Of a DNA stretch of 64,000 bases, positions 57,632 to 64,000 are shown piece after piece. The translations under genes were made by a program, and so were the position numbers. Location: positions 19,430 through 83,429 of the forward strand of contig NZ_JAEOAH010000012.1 in NCBI RefSeq assembly GCF_016612995.1, given 5' to 3'. The stretch's first letter is position 1; the number at the start of each line of letters is the position of its first letter. The DNA is from Viridibacillus soli. Lineage in GTDB: Bacteria; Bacillota; Bacilli; Bacillales_A; Planococcaceae. Below the pieces are notes generated by a model, which was not told the origin of the DNA, made no database searches, and saw only the letters and a list, made by a program, of their open reading frames with translations.

Positions 57632-57677
57632 TGGAAAAGGCCGACATCCTCTTATTTTGAGAGTATCGGCTTTCTAT
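57632..57677 (-). terminator. Terminator of the small membrane protein gene
   Basis: Minus-strand AAGCCGATACTCTC / GAGGATGTCGGCCTT hairpin followed by TTTTC. The rest of 57536-57818 shows no gene. Confidence 0.75.
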
Positions 57678-57818
57678 TTTAAATCACTTTATTTTTCTTT
57701 AACACAAACAATTTAAATTATCCTTTTTATACAATATAAACTTCTACGACCAATCATCTGTTTCAAAACAAAATGATCAAATGTTACCCATTATCGTTCT
57801 CATTACTTGAAGAAAGAA

Positions 57819-58121
57819 CTAGATTATTTGTTGTTTTTCTTTAATATCTAGTTCTGACTCCTGTTTGCTTTGATGTTGCATATTCAAAACGATTGTTGCC
57901 TGTACTAACATGACAACTAAGAGAAAAAGTAGATGTGTAGTTCCGTATCGCAACAGTGCTAAGACATAGTAAATCGGAACGGAAGATAGTATGGAGACAT
58001 TTTGGTTTTTAGTTAAAATGAATAGTATTGTTGAAATACATGAAGTCACCAAAATCAGCTCAAAAATTATCCAAATAGAATGTACATCTAATAAATATTT
58101 TAGTTCATAGATATAAGATAT
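57819..58121 (-). CDS. Small membrane protein with apparent ATA start
   Basis: The reading frame extends without a stop from 57819 to the codon ATA at 58121-58119, which lies eight nt after a strong AAAGGAGG. It would give about 100 aa: SYIYELKYLLDVHSIWIIFE, then helices ILVTSCISTILFILT, VPIYYVLALLRY and HLLFLLVVMLVQATIVL, and a charged tail. The only conventional starts are a TTG or GTG near 58052, with no RBS. Either ATA is used, or a start-codon mutation has damaged the gene. The family is not recognised. Confidence 0.5.
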   Translation of the reverse strand: MSYIYELKYLLDVHSIWIIFELILVTSCISTILFILTKNQNVSILSSVPIYYVLALLRYGTTHLLFLLVVMLVQATIVLNMQHQSKQESELDIKEKQQII

Positions 58122-58237
58122 TGAAAAAACCTCCTTTCTGTACGTACTAATTCAACGCTCTTTTATAATTAACCTGCAAATTAATTGTAAAAAGATTCAA
58201 TTTAAATATTGTTTTCTAATTCTTACCGCAACAAAAC

Positions 58238-58276
58238 AAAAAAGTACACTACTAAATAGCTTAGAAGTGTACCTGA
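58238..58276 (-). terminator. Terminator of the C39-like gene
   Basis: Minus strand GTACACT ... AGTGTAC hairpin with a T6 run. Confidence 0.75.
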
Positions 58277-58288
58277 ATGTACTATTTT

Positions 58289-59209
58289 TTATCTTACAAC
58301 AACGCCCCATTGAAGTGCATTGTACGCTTTTTCAAATTTCGTTTTACTTACCCAATATTTCTGTTTTTTACTATTTGGATCTGCTATATAGTATGAGCCA
58401 TTGCTATTGTAGCCGATGACTGTGACGACATGCATATTATCAACGATTTTCTTCGTTCCTGCACTGCCCATTTTCCACTTGCCCCATACAGGCGTTTTAA
58501 AGTCTAATGTCACGAATGCAATAACAGGATTACCTTTATCTAACTCTTTTTTTAATTGAGCTGTAGAGTACCCAGAAATATTCGCTACATTGCTATTGTA
58601 TTCTTTACCGTAACTAGTTAATGGCTTAGGGAAGATGGATTGAAAGACACCGTTCTGGTTAGCGTAAGGATTGCCACCAGCAAAGCCTTTGTATGGATTA
58701 CCACCTTTATCTTTTGGCATATCATCTAAAAACGAGCGTAATTTTAAATTCGTATAACCTTTGTATTTTAATGCCATCAATAGACTTGCGCCTTCACAAC
58801 CAAACGGTGCATTTACAGGTGATAATTGGCTTACAAAAGGTACTTTCAACGTTTTGCTCGAATAGCTTTTGACAACCGTACTTGAAATCCAACCTGTTTT
58901 ATCATTGACTTTCACTTTATGCCAAGTAGTAGAGCCGACTTTTTTTGTATTATAAGACGTAAGGACTTTCCCTTTTTTTGCCGAAGTAACCACTTTATAT
59001 TTAGTTCCTGCACTGGCACGAACACTTGAGTTATATAAAGTTTGAATCTTCTTAGCCGGTGTACTCACCATCGTAATTTGCTTGTTCAGTTCAGAAACTG
59101 TCTTATTTGATGCCACTTCTGATGTAGATAATGTGTTTGTAGCAGATAAACCACTCAGTAATAATGAAAAACACATCGTACTAGCTAATAAAATATTTGT
59201 CTTCTTCAA
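58289..59209 (-). CDS. Secreted protein with SH3-like domain and C39-type peptidase domain
   Basis: A 306-aa protein. A signal peptide (KKTNILLASTMCFSLLLSGL) is followed by a bacterial SH3 domain (residues about 58-115, VRASAGTKYKVV ... GWISS). The C-terminal papain-like C39_2 domain (as in YvpB) has the catalytic cysteine in FGCEGASLLMAL, histidine in DNMHVVTVIGYN and aspartate in YYIADPN. It probably binds the cell wall and acts on peptides there. The start is TTG after AGAGAGG. Confidence 0.88.
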   Translation of the reverse strand: MKKTNILLASTMCFSLLLSGLSATNTLSTSEVASNKTVSELNKQITMVSTPAKKIQTLYNSSVRASAGTKYKVVTSAKKGKVLTSYNTKKVGSTTWHKVKVNDKTGWISSTVVKSYSSKTLKVPFVSQLSPVNAPFGCEGASLLMALKYKGYTNLKLRSFLDDMPKDKGGNPYKGFAGGNPYANQNGVFQSIFPKPLTSYGKEYNSNVANISGYSTAQLKKELDKGNPVIAFVTLDFKTPVWGKWKMGSAGTKKIVDNMHVVTVIGYNSNGSYYIADPNSKKQKYWVSKTKFEKAYNALQWGVVVR

Positions 59210-59418
59210 TTTTTAACAACCTCTCTAATTTGCATCTGTAGCTTGCTACTTAGGTGTCATCTTTTAAGGTTTTCCCCACTATATGTATGAACCGTAGATT
59301 AATCACAGCTAAAATGGTTAAGATACTAATACCATCTTATCATGTAAATTTAGTTTTTTTTAAATGAAATAGCATAGAATCCATTTTTGGATTATCATTG
59401 ATGAAGGAGGTAATAAGG

Positions 59419-59706
59419 ATGCAACACGTGCTGACTACATATACACAGTAATTTAAGAGAGATTTTTTACTAATCACTGCACTTTTTTCAGTTGCTTGTC
59501 TAAGTTCATTGTTTTGGCTTTGGACACCTATATTGTACATAGCTCATATATTCCCAAGTACGTCACCTTACCTATTTCCAATTTGGACACCGCTCATTTT
59601 ATCATGCATTTTCATCCCTACAAGTATCAAAGTGGCCCAAAAGATCAATAATACTCAAGATGAAAGCGTGTTACCGAAATTAGTCATTTTACAATCGATA
59701 TTTTAG
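59419..59706 (+). pseudogene. Small membrane protein interrupted by a stop codon
   Basis: After AAGGAGG an ATG opens MQHVLTTYTQ, then a TAA (59449-59451), then the same frame continues FKRDFLLITALFSVACLSSL, then a second helix ending in CIFIPTSIKVAQKINN. Without the stop it would be a 95-aa protein with two helices. A single C-to-T change (CAA to TAA) would explain it. Confidence 0.6.
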
Positions 59707-59801
59707 TGTAGATTTTCGCACTCTCATTCATATATTGAACAAATCGATAAGTTTAAAATAAGTAATACGGTGAAAATGTTAATGGAAAAGGAGCAAAAAA
59801 A

Positions 59802-60362
59802 ATGACGAAAATTAAAACAGAGAAAAATGATCTTTGGGAATGGATCAAAGCATTAGTGGTAGCATTTGGACTTGCCTTTATAATCCGCTTCTTTCTATTT
59901 ACTCCCATTGTTGTGGATGGCGAATCCATGATGCCTACTCTTGAAAATGGTGAACGTATGATTGTCAGTAAAATCGGTGAACCCGACCGCTTTGATATTG
60001 TTGTATTTCATGCAACAGAGGACAAAGATTATATAAAACGTGTGATTGGCTTACCTGGAGATCATATCGCTTACAAAGATGACCAATTATTTATAAATGG
60101 AAAAGCACATAATGAGCCATATCTAGATAAATTTAAAAGCAGCTTAAAAGACCTAGGAACATTAACAGAGGATTTTACACTGGAAGAACTTACTCAAATG
60201 TCAGTAATTCCAGAGGGGTTTGTCTTTGTAATGGGGGACAATCGTAGAAATAGTACTGATAGCCGAATAATTGGTTTAGTTTCAATGGATGAAATTGTAG
60301 GAAACACGAAATTAACGATATGGCCAATAGAAGACATGGGATTTAAAGAAAAATACAAGTGA
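59802..60362 (+). CDS. Type I signal peptidase
   Basis: A 186-aa membrane protease of the SipS/SipT type that removes signal peptides from exported proteins. One N-terminal helix (ALVVAFGLAFIIRFFLF) precedes the catalytic serine in VDGESMMPTL and lysine in YIKRVIGLPGDH; box E is GDNRRNSTDSR, with asparagine-arginine as usual. AAAAGGAG lies before the ATG. It is probably one of several paralogues in the genome. Confidence 0.94.
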   Translation: MTKIKTEKNDLWEWIKALVVAFGLAFIIRFFLFTPIVVDGESMMPTLENGERMIVSKIGEPDRFDIVVFHATEDKDYIKRVIGLPGDHIAYKDDQLFINGKAHNEPYLDKFKSSLKDLGTLTEDFTLEELTQMSVIPEGFVFVMGDNRRNSTDSRIIGLVSMDEIVGNTKLTIWPIEDMGFKEKYK

Positions 60363-60410
60363 AGTTGCTGTTCAACTAATAGAAATTATTTAGTTGAACA
60401 GCAACTTCTT
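60361..60410 (+). terminator. Terminator of the signal peptidase gene
   Basis: GAAGTTGCTGTTCAACTAA / TTAGTTGAACAGCAACTTC perfect 19-bp stem that begins at the stop codon. Confidence 0.88.
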
Positions 60411-60423
60411 ATTTTCAAATAAA

Positions 60424-60440
60424 TTGGTACCAGGTAATAG
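60424..60440 (+). promoter_or_regulatory. Degenerate FapR-like box upstream of fabH
   Basis: TTGGTACCAGGTAATAG keeps 9 of 12 arm bases of TTAGTA-N5-TACTAA and the CCAGG-type spacer. It overlaps the likely -35, with GATAAA at about 60449 as -10. FabHB is a FapR target in B. subtilis, which makes the site plausible. Confidence 0.45.
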
Positions 60441-60490
60441 AGATAAGTGATAAAATGTTTGTGAGGTATTATTTGAGGAGGATTTTTTTT

Positions 60491-61477
60491 ATGTTTACAT
60501 CAAAAGCAAAAATTACGGCGATAGGTTCGTATGTTCCAGAACGAAAATTAACTAATAATGATTTAGAAGCACTCGTTGAAACAAACGATGAATGGATTGT
60601 TCAACGTACTGGTATAAAAGAGCGAAGAATAGCACATGAAGAAGAGTTCACTAGTGATCTAGCATATAAGGCAGTACGAAATTTAATGGAGCGATACGAT
60701 CAATCTGTGGATGATGTGGATCTGATTATCGTATGTACTATGACTCCGGATTTCAAAACACCTAGCGTTGCATCTGCTCTGCAAGCTAAGTTAGGAATTA
60801 AGAACACTGGTGCCTTTGATCTAAACACTGCTTGTTCGGGTTTTACTTACGGATTATATGTAGCAAACGGCATGATTACATCGGGTTTAAATAAGAAAGT
60901 TCTAGTGGTAGGGGCAGAGACATTATCTAGAATTACCGATTATACAGATAGAGCAACCTGCATTCTATTTGGTGATGGTGCAGGAGCTGTTCTCCTAGAA
61001 TATACTGAACAACAACCAAGTTTCATCTCATCCCATATAGGTTCGGTAGGAGAAGGCGGAAATAAGTTATATTGTACAAATCTAGCAAATAAGATGAACG
61101 GTGAAGATTTAATTGATAGTAGGAAATTTGTGCAAAACGGTCAAGCTGTTTATAAATGGGCTGTCACTACTGTGCCTAAAGGAATGCAAACTGTTCTGCA
61201 AAATGCGTCAACGGATTTAAAAGATGTGGACTGGTTTATCCCTCACAGCGCAAATTTAAGAATGATTGAGTCAATATGTGCCAAAAGCGACTTCCCCATT
61301 GAGCGGACATTATATAGCCTAGTGGATAATGGTAATACTTCAGCAGCATCAATTCCACTAGCCTTAGATAAAGGTGTACGCGATGGGAAAGTTAAATTTG
61401 GGGATAAGATTTTATTATACGGATTCGGCGGTGGTTTGGCACACGCAGGAGTGTTAATCAACTGGACGGCTGAATGA
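60491..61477 (+). CDS. fabH: Beta-ketoacyl-ACP synthase III
   Basis: Initiates fatty acid synthesis by condensing acyl-CoA with malonyl-ACP. The catalytic cysteine lies in DLNTACSGFTYGL, histidine in WFIPHSANLRM and asparagine in DNGNTSAASIPLAL; the end GFGGGLAHAGVLINW is typical. At 328 aa it is full length and more like the FabHB (YhfB) form, judged by HSANLRMIES. GAGGAGG fits the ATG at 60491. It stands alone, apart from fabF. Confidence 0.92.
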   Translation: MFTSKAKITAIGSYVPERKLTNNDLEALVETNDEWIVQRTGIKERRIAHEEEFTSDLAYKAVRNLMERYDQSVDDVDLIIVCTMTPDFKTPSVASALQAKLGIKNTGAFDLNTACSGFTYGLYVANGMITSGLNKKVLVVGAETLSRITDYTDRATCILFGDGAGAVLLEYTEQQPSFISSHIGSVGEGGNKLYCTNLANKMNGEDLIDSRKFVQNGQAVYKWAVTTVPKGMQTVLQNASTDLKDVDWFIPHSANLRMIESICAKSDFPIERTLYSLVDNGNTSAASIPLALDKGVRDGKVKFGDKILLYGFGGGLAHAGVLINWTAE

Positions 61478-61515
61478 GATTAATTGAAATACCCATTTAA
61501 TCGTGAGGCAATGAA

Positions 61516-61991
61516 ATGAAAATTTGTCCGACAAACGAATTAGAAAAAGAGTGTGTGGTTGAATTTTTCAAAATGCATTGGGGTAGTCCTCAAATGGTGC
61601 ACTCAAGAGGAGTATATGATTGCAGTGAGCTGAATGGTTATGCCATATTAAATGAAAACGCTATTTTGATTGTTTAATTACTTACAATATTTCTAAAGAT
61701 GAATGTGAAATTATCTCGTTAGATAGTATTGTTGAAAACAAGGGGATTGGTTCGAAATTAGTTAAAGCAGTCGAAGAAATAGTTAAGAAAAGTGAAAGTT
61801 CAAGGTTAAAATTAGTGACAACGAATGATAATTTGAATGCTTTAAAGTTTTATCAAAAACGTGGTTATATTTTATCTAGCATTTATAATAATGCTGTTGC
61901 AAAAGCACGAAAGATAAAGTCCCAGATCCCTCAAATTGGTGATAATGGGATCCCGATTCGAGATGAAATAGAGTTGCTTAAATTCTTATAA
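61516..61991 (+). pseudogene. GNAT acetyltransferase with one frameshift (3)
   Basis: MKICPTNELEKECVVEFFKM and HWGSPQMVHSRGVYDCSELN lead to NENAILIV-stop. One base lost near 61673 restores GLITYNISKDECEIISLDSI, then NKGIGSKLVKAVEEI and LNALKFYQKRGYILSSIYNN up to RDEIELLKFL. With that single correction the protein would be complete (about 158 aa), so the damage is recent, or an error in the assembly. Confidence 0.85.
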
Positions 61992-62065
61992 GATTCTTTT
62001 TTATGATTGTATTGTCGCAATGCTATTTTATTTTACAGAAAAAGATGAGTCGAACATTCATCAAC

Positions 62066-62099
62066 CCACTTTATTCAAATAGAGTGGGTTTTCTTCATT
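62066..62099 (+). terminator. Hairpin after the frameshifted acetyltransferase
   Basis: AACCCACTTTATT / AATAGAGTGGGTT hairpin with TTTTC following. Confidence 0.75.
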
Positions 62100-62145
62100 T
62101 GTAGAGCGTACCTATATTGTTATTAGGTGTATTGATTAGAGGGGA

Positions 62146-62286
62146 TTAGGTTGTTATTTACCGTTAAAATGTTTTTTTATGTTCGATATTAATTTATGTT
62201 ACTACATTTTTTAGTTGATTGTAGCGTAGGAAGCGGCTCGGTGCTTGCCCGCGGAAAGCGATCATCCCGTAGCGGAAATCAACCTA
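62146..62286. repeat. Dispersed hairpin repeat, copy 2
   Basis: A 141-bp element with the same ends (TTAGGTTGTTATTTACCG ... GCGGAAATCAACCTA) and internal GTGCTTGCCCGCGGAAAGCG as copy 1 at 13632-13774, in the same orientation. Here the left arm ACCG pairs better with the right arm CGG than in copy 1. No ORF. Confidence 0.75.
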
Positions 62287-62379
62287 CCACTTTAATAGTA
62301 ATGGATGAAATAGGTTAATAAACACACCTGGCTTATCGTAATAAGCTTACGAACTGTCCGTCATCTAAATTACATTTAG

Positions 62380-63297
62380 CTACTCTTTCCTCCTTTCAAT
62401 GAAAATACTTCCAATACCAAAAACTAGTAATAAAAGTACCCCTAAAAAGGTTAACATCGACCATTCTAAACGTGGGTCTAATAACTGAATAAAAAATGTA
62501 AAAACAGGAACAAAACAAAGGGACATCATTACTAAAAATGATTCACAATATTGAATTCCTTTTTGAAGTAAATACATTGGTAAAAGTACGCCTGCTATTG
62601 TAACAACCAGAATCCAAACAATATTCTCTAAAAGGTAAGGGAAAATAAGGTCGTATGTAAAGATAAATGATAACAATATAATTCCGATAAATCTCTTAGA
62701 TAAAATCATGGAGCTTGTCCATCCGGTTGTACTTAATTGCTTTGAATATATCGTACAAAGAACAGCGCCTAATCCACAAATAATACTTGCAATGACCCCT
62801 ATAACTACCTGAATATTGAATTCAATATTTACTGCTGACCGACCTGTGAATACGGCTCCTATAACTAATATACAAGCAAGTAATGTACCTATTGCAATAA
62901 ACCACCGAGCTTTTCTTGTTTTTTCACGTTGGATTACTGCAATTAAAATGATAAGTAGGGGGCCTAATCCCATTTCTAACGAGCTAACAATGGCCGGTTC
63001 AATATATTTCAAAGCATAATAAAAACCCATAAAAGCTAATATAGAGGAAATGTTTAATTTTAGTAAGGGTCTCCATGATATTTCCCAGTGATATTTTCGG
63101 TTTTTTCCAATTACAAAAATTTGAAAGTATATTGAGGTTATAAAGAAACTAATTCCAGTAAATAAGAAAGGATTAACTGATTGTACTTTATTTGCATAGA
63201 AAACTTGACTAAATGAAGTTAAAATTGCGGATGTTAATAATGCAAAAACCCCTAACATATATGTATTTTTAAAGTTTTTAGATTTAATCATTTCCAC
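62380..63297 (-). CDS. EamA/DMT-family exporter
   Basis: A 305-aa protein with ten predicted helices in two EamA halves. The first half ends in YIEPAIVSSLEMGLGPLLIILIAV, the usual pattern at helix 4, and the second half is EYCESFLVMMSL-like (QYCESFLVMMSLCFVPVFTF). The GTG at 63297 is eight nt after AGGAG; the ATG two codons on is possible. The substrate is unknown; many relatives export amino acids or metabolites. Confidence 0.85.
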   Translation of the reverse strand: MEMIKSKNFKNTYMLGVFALLTSAILTSFSQVFYANKVQSVNPFLFTGISFFITSIYFQIFVIGKNRKYHWEISWRPLLKLNISSILAFMGFYYALKYIEPAIVSSLEMGLGPLLIILIAVIQREKTRKARWFIAIGTLLACILVIGAVFTGRSAVNIEFNIQVVIGVIASIICGLGAVLCTIYSKQLSTTGWTSSMILSKRFIGIILLSFIFTYDLIFPYLLENIVWILVVTIAGVLLPMYLLQKGIQYCESFLVMMSLCFVPVFTFFIQLLDPRLEWSMLTFLGVLLLLVFGIGSIFIERRKE

Positions 63298-63876
63298 TAT
63301 TTTCTCTCCTTATAAAACATTGAAGTATCAATGTTTTGAACTGTCTTCTATGGCGCTTTATCTTGTTTGTGACTATATGGCTTATGATGATGTATCCTCC
63401 ATCCTTCTTAGAGTCAGTTGCACTTAAAAAACTTTCATCCATTTATTCAAAAGGCAAGGGCTTGGTAAGTACCATTAGAGAACCATGGCCGAATGGTTAA
63501 CACTTTGTCAGCCTCTACAGTTTATTCCAATTCATTATATGAAAATATACATGATAAAAACTAATAAGTAAATATATTTAAAAGGGCTTTTTCTATGCAC
63601 GAAATTAAAGTATTGAATATTATGAATGTATTGAAATAAAAGGTAAAGTTATTGCAACGCTAGTGAGTAAGCGGCTATCTTAATTTTATGTACGCAACGA
63701 AAATTGGGTTTAATGGTAATTATATGTAATTAAAGAAGGTGATTAATAAGTATTTGAATATATATTAGAGCTTACATATTGTTATCTTTTACAAAGGCTA
63801 TTTTCGTATAGATTGTTGCTCTCTTGAAAATACTGACTATGGTTGAATATAATGCATTTTCAGGAGGCGTTCAATA
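63298..63876. other. Spacer with a promoter for the last gene
   Basis: No full gene seen. A small hairpin AAAACATTG / CAATGTTTT lies at 63314-63336. A short frame around 63610-63682 reads YYECIEIKGKVIATLVSKRLS without a start and may be a remnant. A good promoter, TTGAAA (63824-63829), 18-nt spacer, TATAAT (63848-63853), faces the partial gene at 63877. Confidence 0.5.
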
Positions 63877-64000
63877 ATGTGGAGATATGTGTATGAAGCA
63901 GTCGGAGAATTAAAAAAAGCAGATCAACTAGCCTTATTTAAGGCGATGAAACAAGACCTATATCCAAAAGAAGAAAATAAAATGGAAAAATTACTTCCTA
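63877..64000 (+). CDS. Unidentified protein, 5' part only
   Basis: An ATG after CAGGAGGCG opens MWRYVYEAVGELKKADQLAL and continues FKAMKQDLYPKEENK to the window end (41 codons). It is charged and helical. Too short to assign. Confidence 0.6.
   Translation, partial: MWRYVYEAVGELKKADQLALFKAMKQDLYPKEENKMEKLLP

Overview
The window is AT-rich chromosomal DNA from a low-GC Gram-positive of the order Bacillales. A Planococcaceae-type organism (Lysinibacillus, Solibacillus or a relative) is my best guess. The reasons are strong AGGAGG-type ribosome binding sites, a T-box leader, lutRABC, a bacillar dct cluster, and the block aconitase, yneP, yneQ, yneR, plsY, parE, parC, which keeps the gene order known from Bacillus subtilis. 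I see no rRNA, tRNA, CRISPR array, prophage or intact insertion sequence.

Region 1 (1-11.1 kb) is a complete branched-chain amino acid operon: ilvE, ilvD, a T-box leader with isoleucine specifier, then ilvB, ilvN, ilvC, leuA, leuB, leuC, leuD and a terminator. Region 2 (11.1-17.7 kb) has a DCC-family thiol protein, a paired SMR efflux system under a TetR repressor whose two palindromic operators lie in its own promoter, a dispersed hairpin repeat, and lutR with lutABC for lactate oxidation. Region 3 (17.7-29.2 kb) is housekeeping: aconitase with a CcpC-like dyad, a secreted M14 peptidase, YneP/YneQ/YneR, PlsY with a FapR-type operator, and topoisomerase IV.

Region 4 (29.2-34 kb) is an accessory patch full of decayed genes: a broken MFS transporter gene with an aminoglycoside-phosphotransferase-like gene fused into it, a DUF3888 pseudogene, a DUF4871 lipoprotein, a cytoplasmic leucine-rich-repeat protein, a 21-bp repeat array, and a small basic protein whose C-terminus was changed by a 35-bp duplication. 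Region 5 (34-43.3 kb) is metabolic: DctA, DctB and the DctSR two-component system for C4-dicarboxylates, then dhaKLM for dihydroxyacetone phosphorylation. Region 6 (43.3-56 kb) mixes intact genes (oxalate-decarboxylase-like bicupin, RidA, MFS pump with SgrR-like regulator, ECF sigma/anti-sigma pair, SWIM protein, HAD phosphatase) with remnants of dhaM, a HIT protein, acetyltransferases and a second sigma/anti-sigma pair.

Region 7 (56-64 kb) carries a ZIP transporter, an acetyltransferase, a C39-like secreted protein, signal peptidase I, a FabH-type ketoacyl synthase, a frameshifted acetyltransferase, a second copy of the hairpin repeat, an EamA exporter and the start of an unidentified gene.

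I did not find a clearly novel multi-gene system. The most unusual signals are the number of dead genes and gene fragments (at least ten), 3'-end-only copies of dctA and dhaM close to the intact genes, a collapsed ECF sigma paralogue that still has its promoter, the dispersed hairpin repeat, and several regulatory sites precise enough to predict regulators (FapR, LutR, CcpC, CcpA, TetR, ECF sigma). All identifications come from reading motifs and from memory of families; no database search was run.
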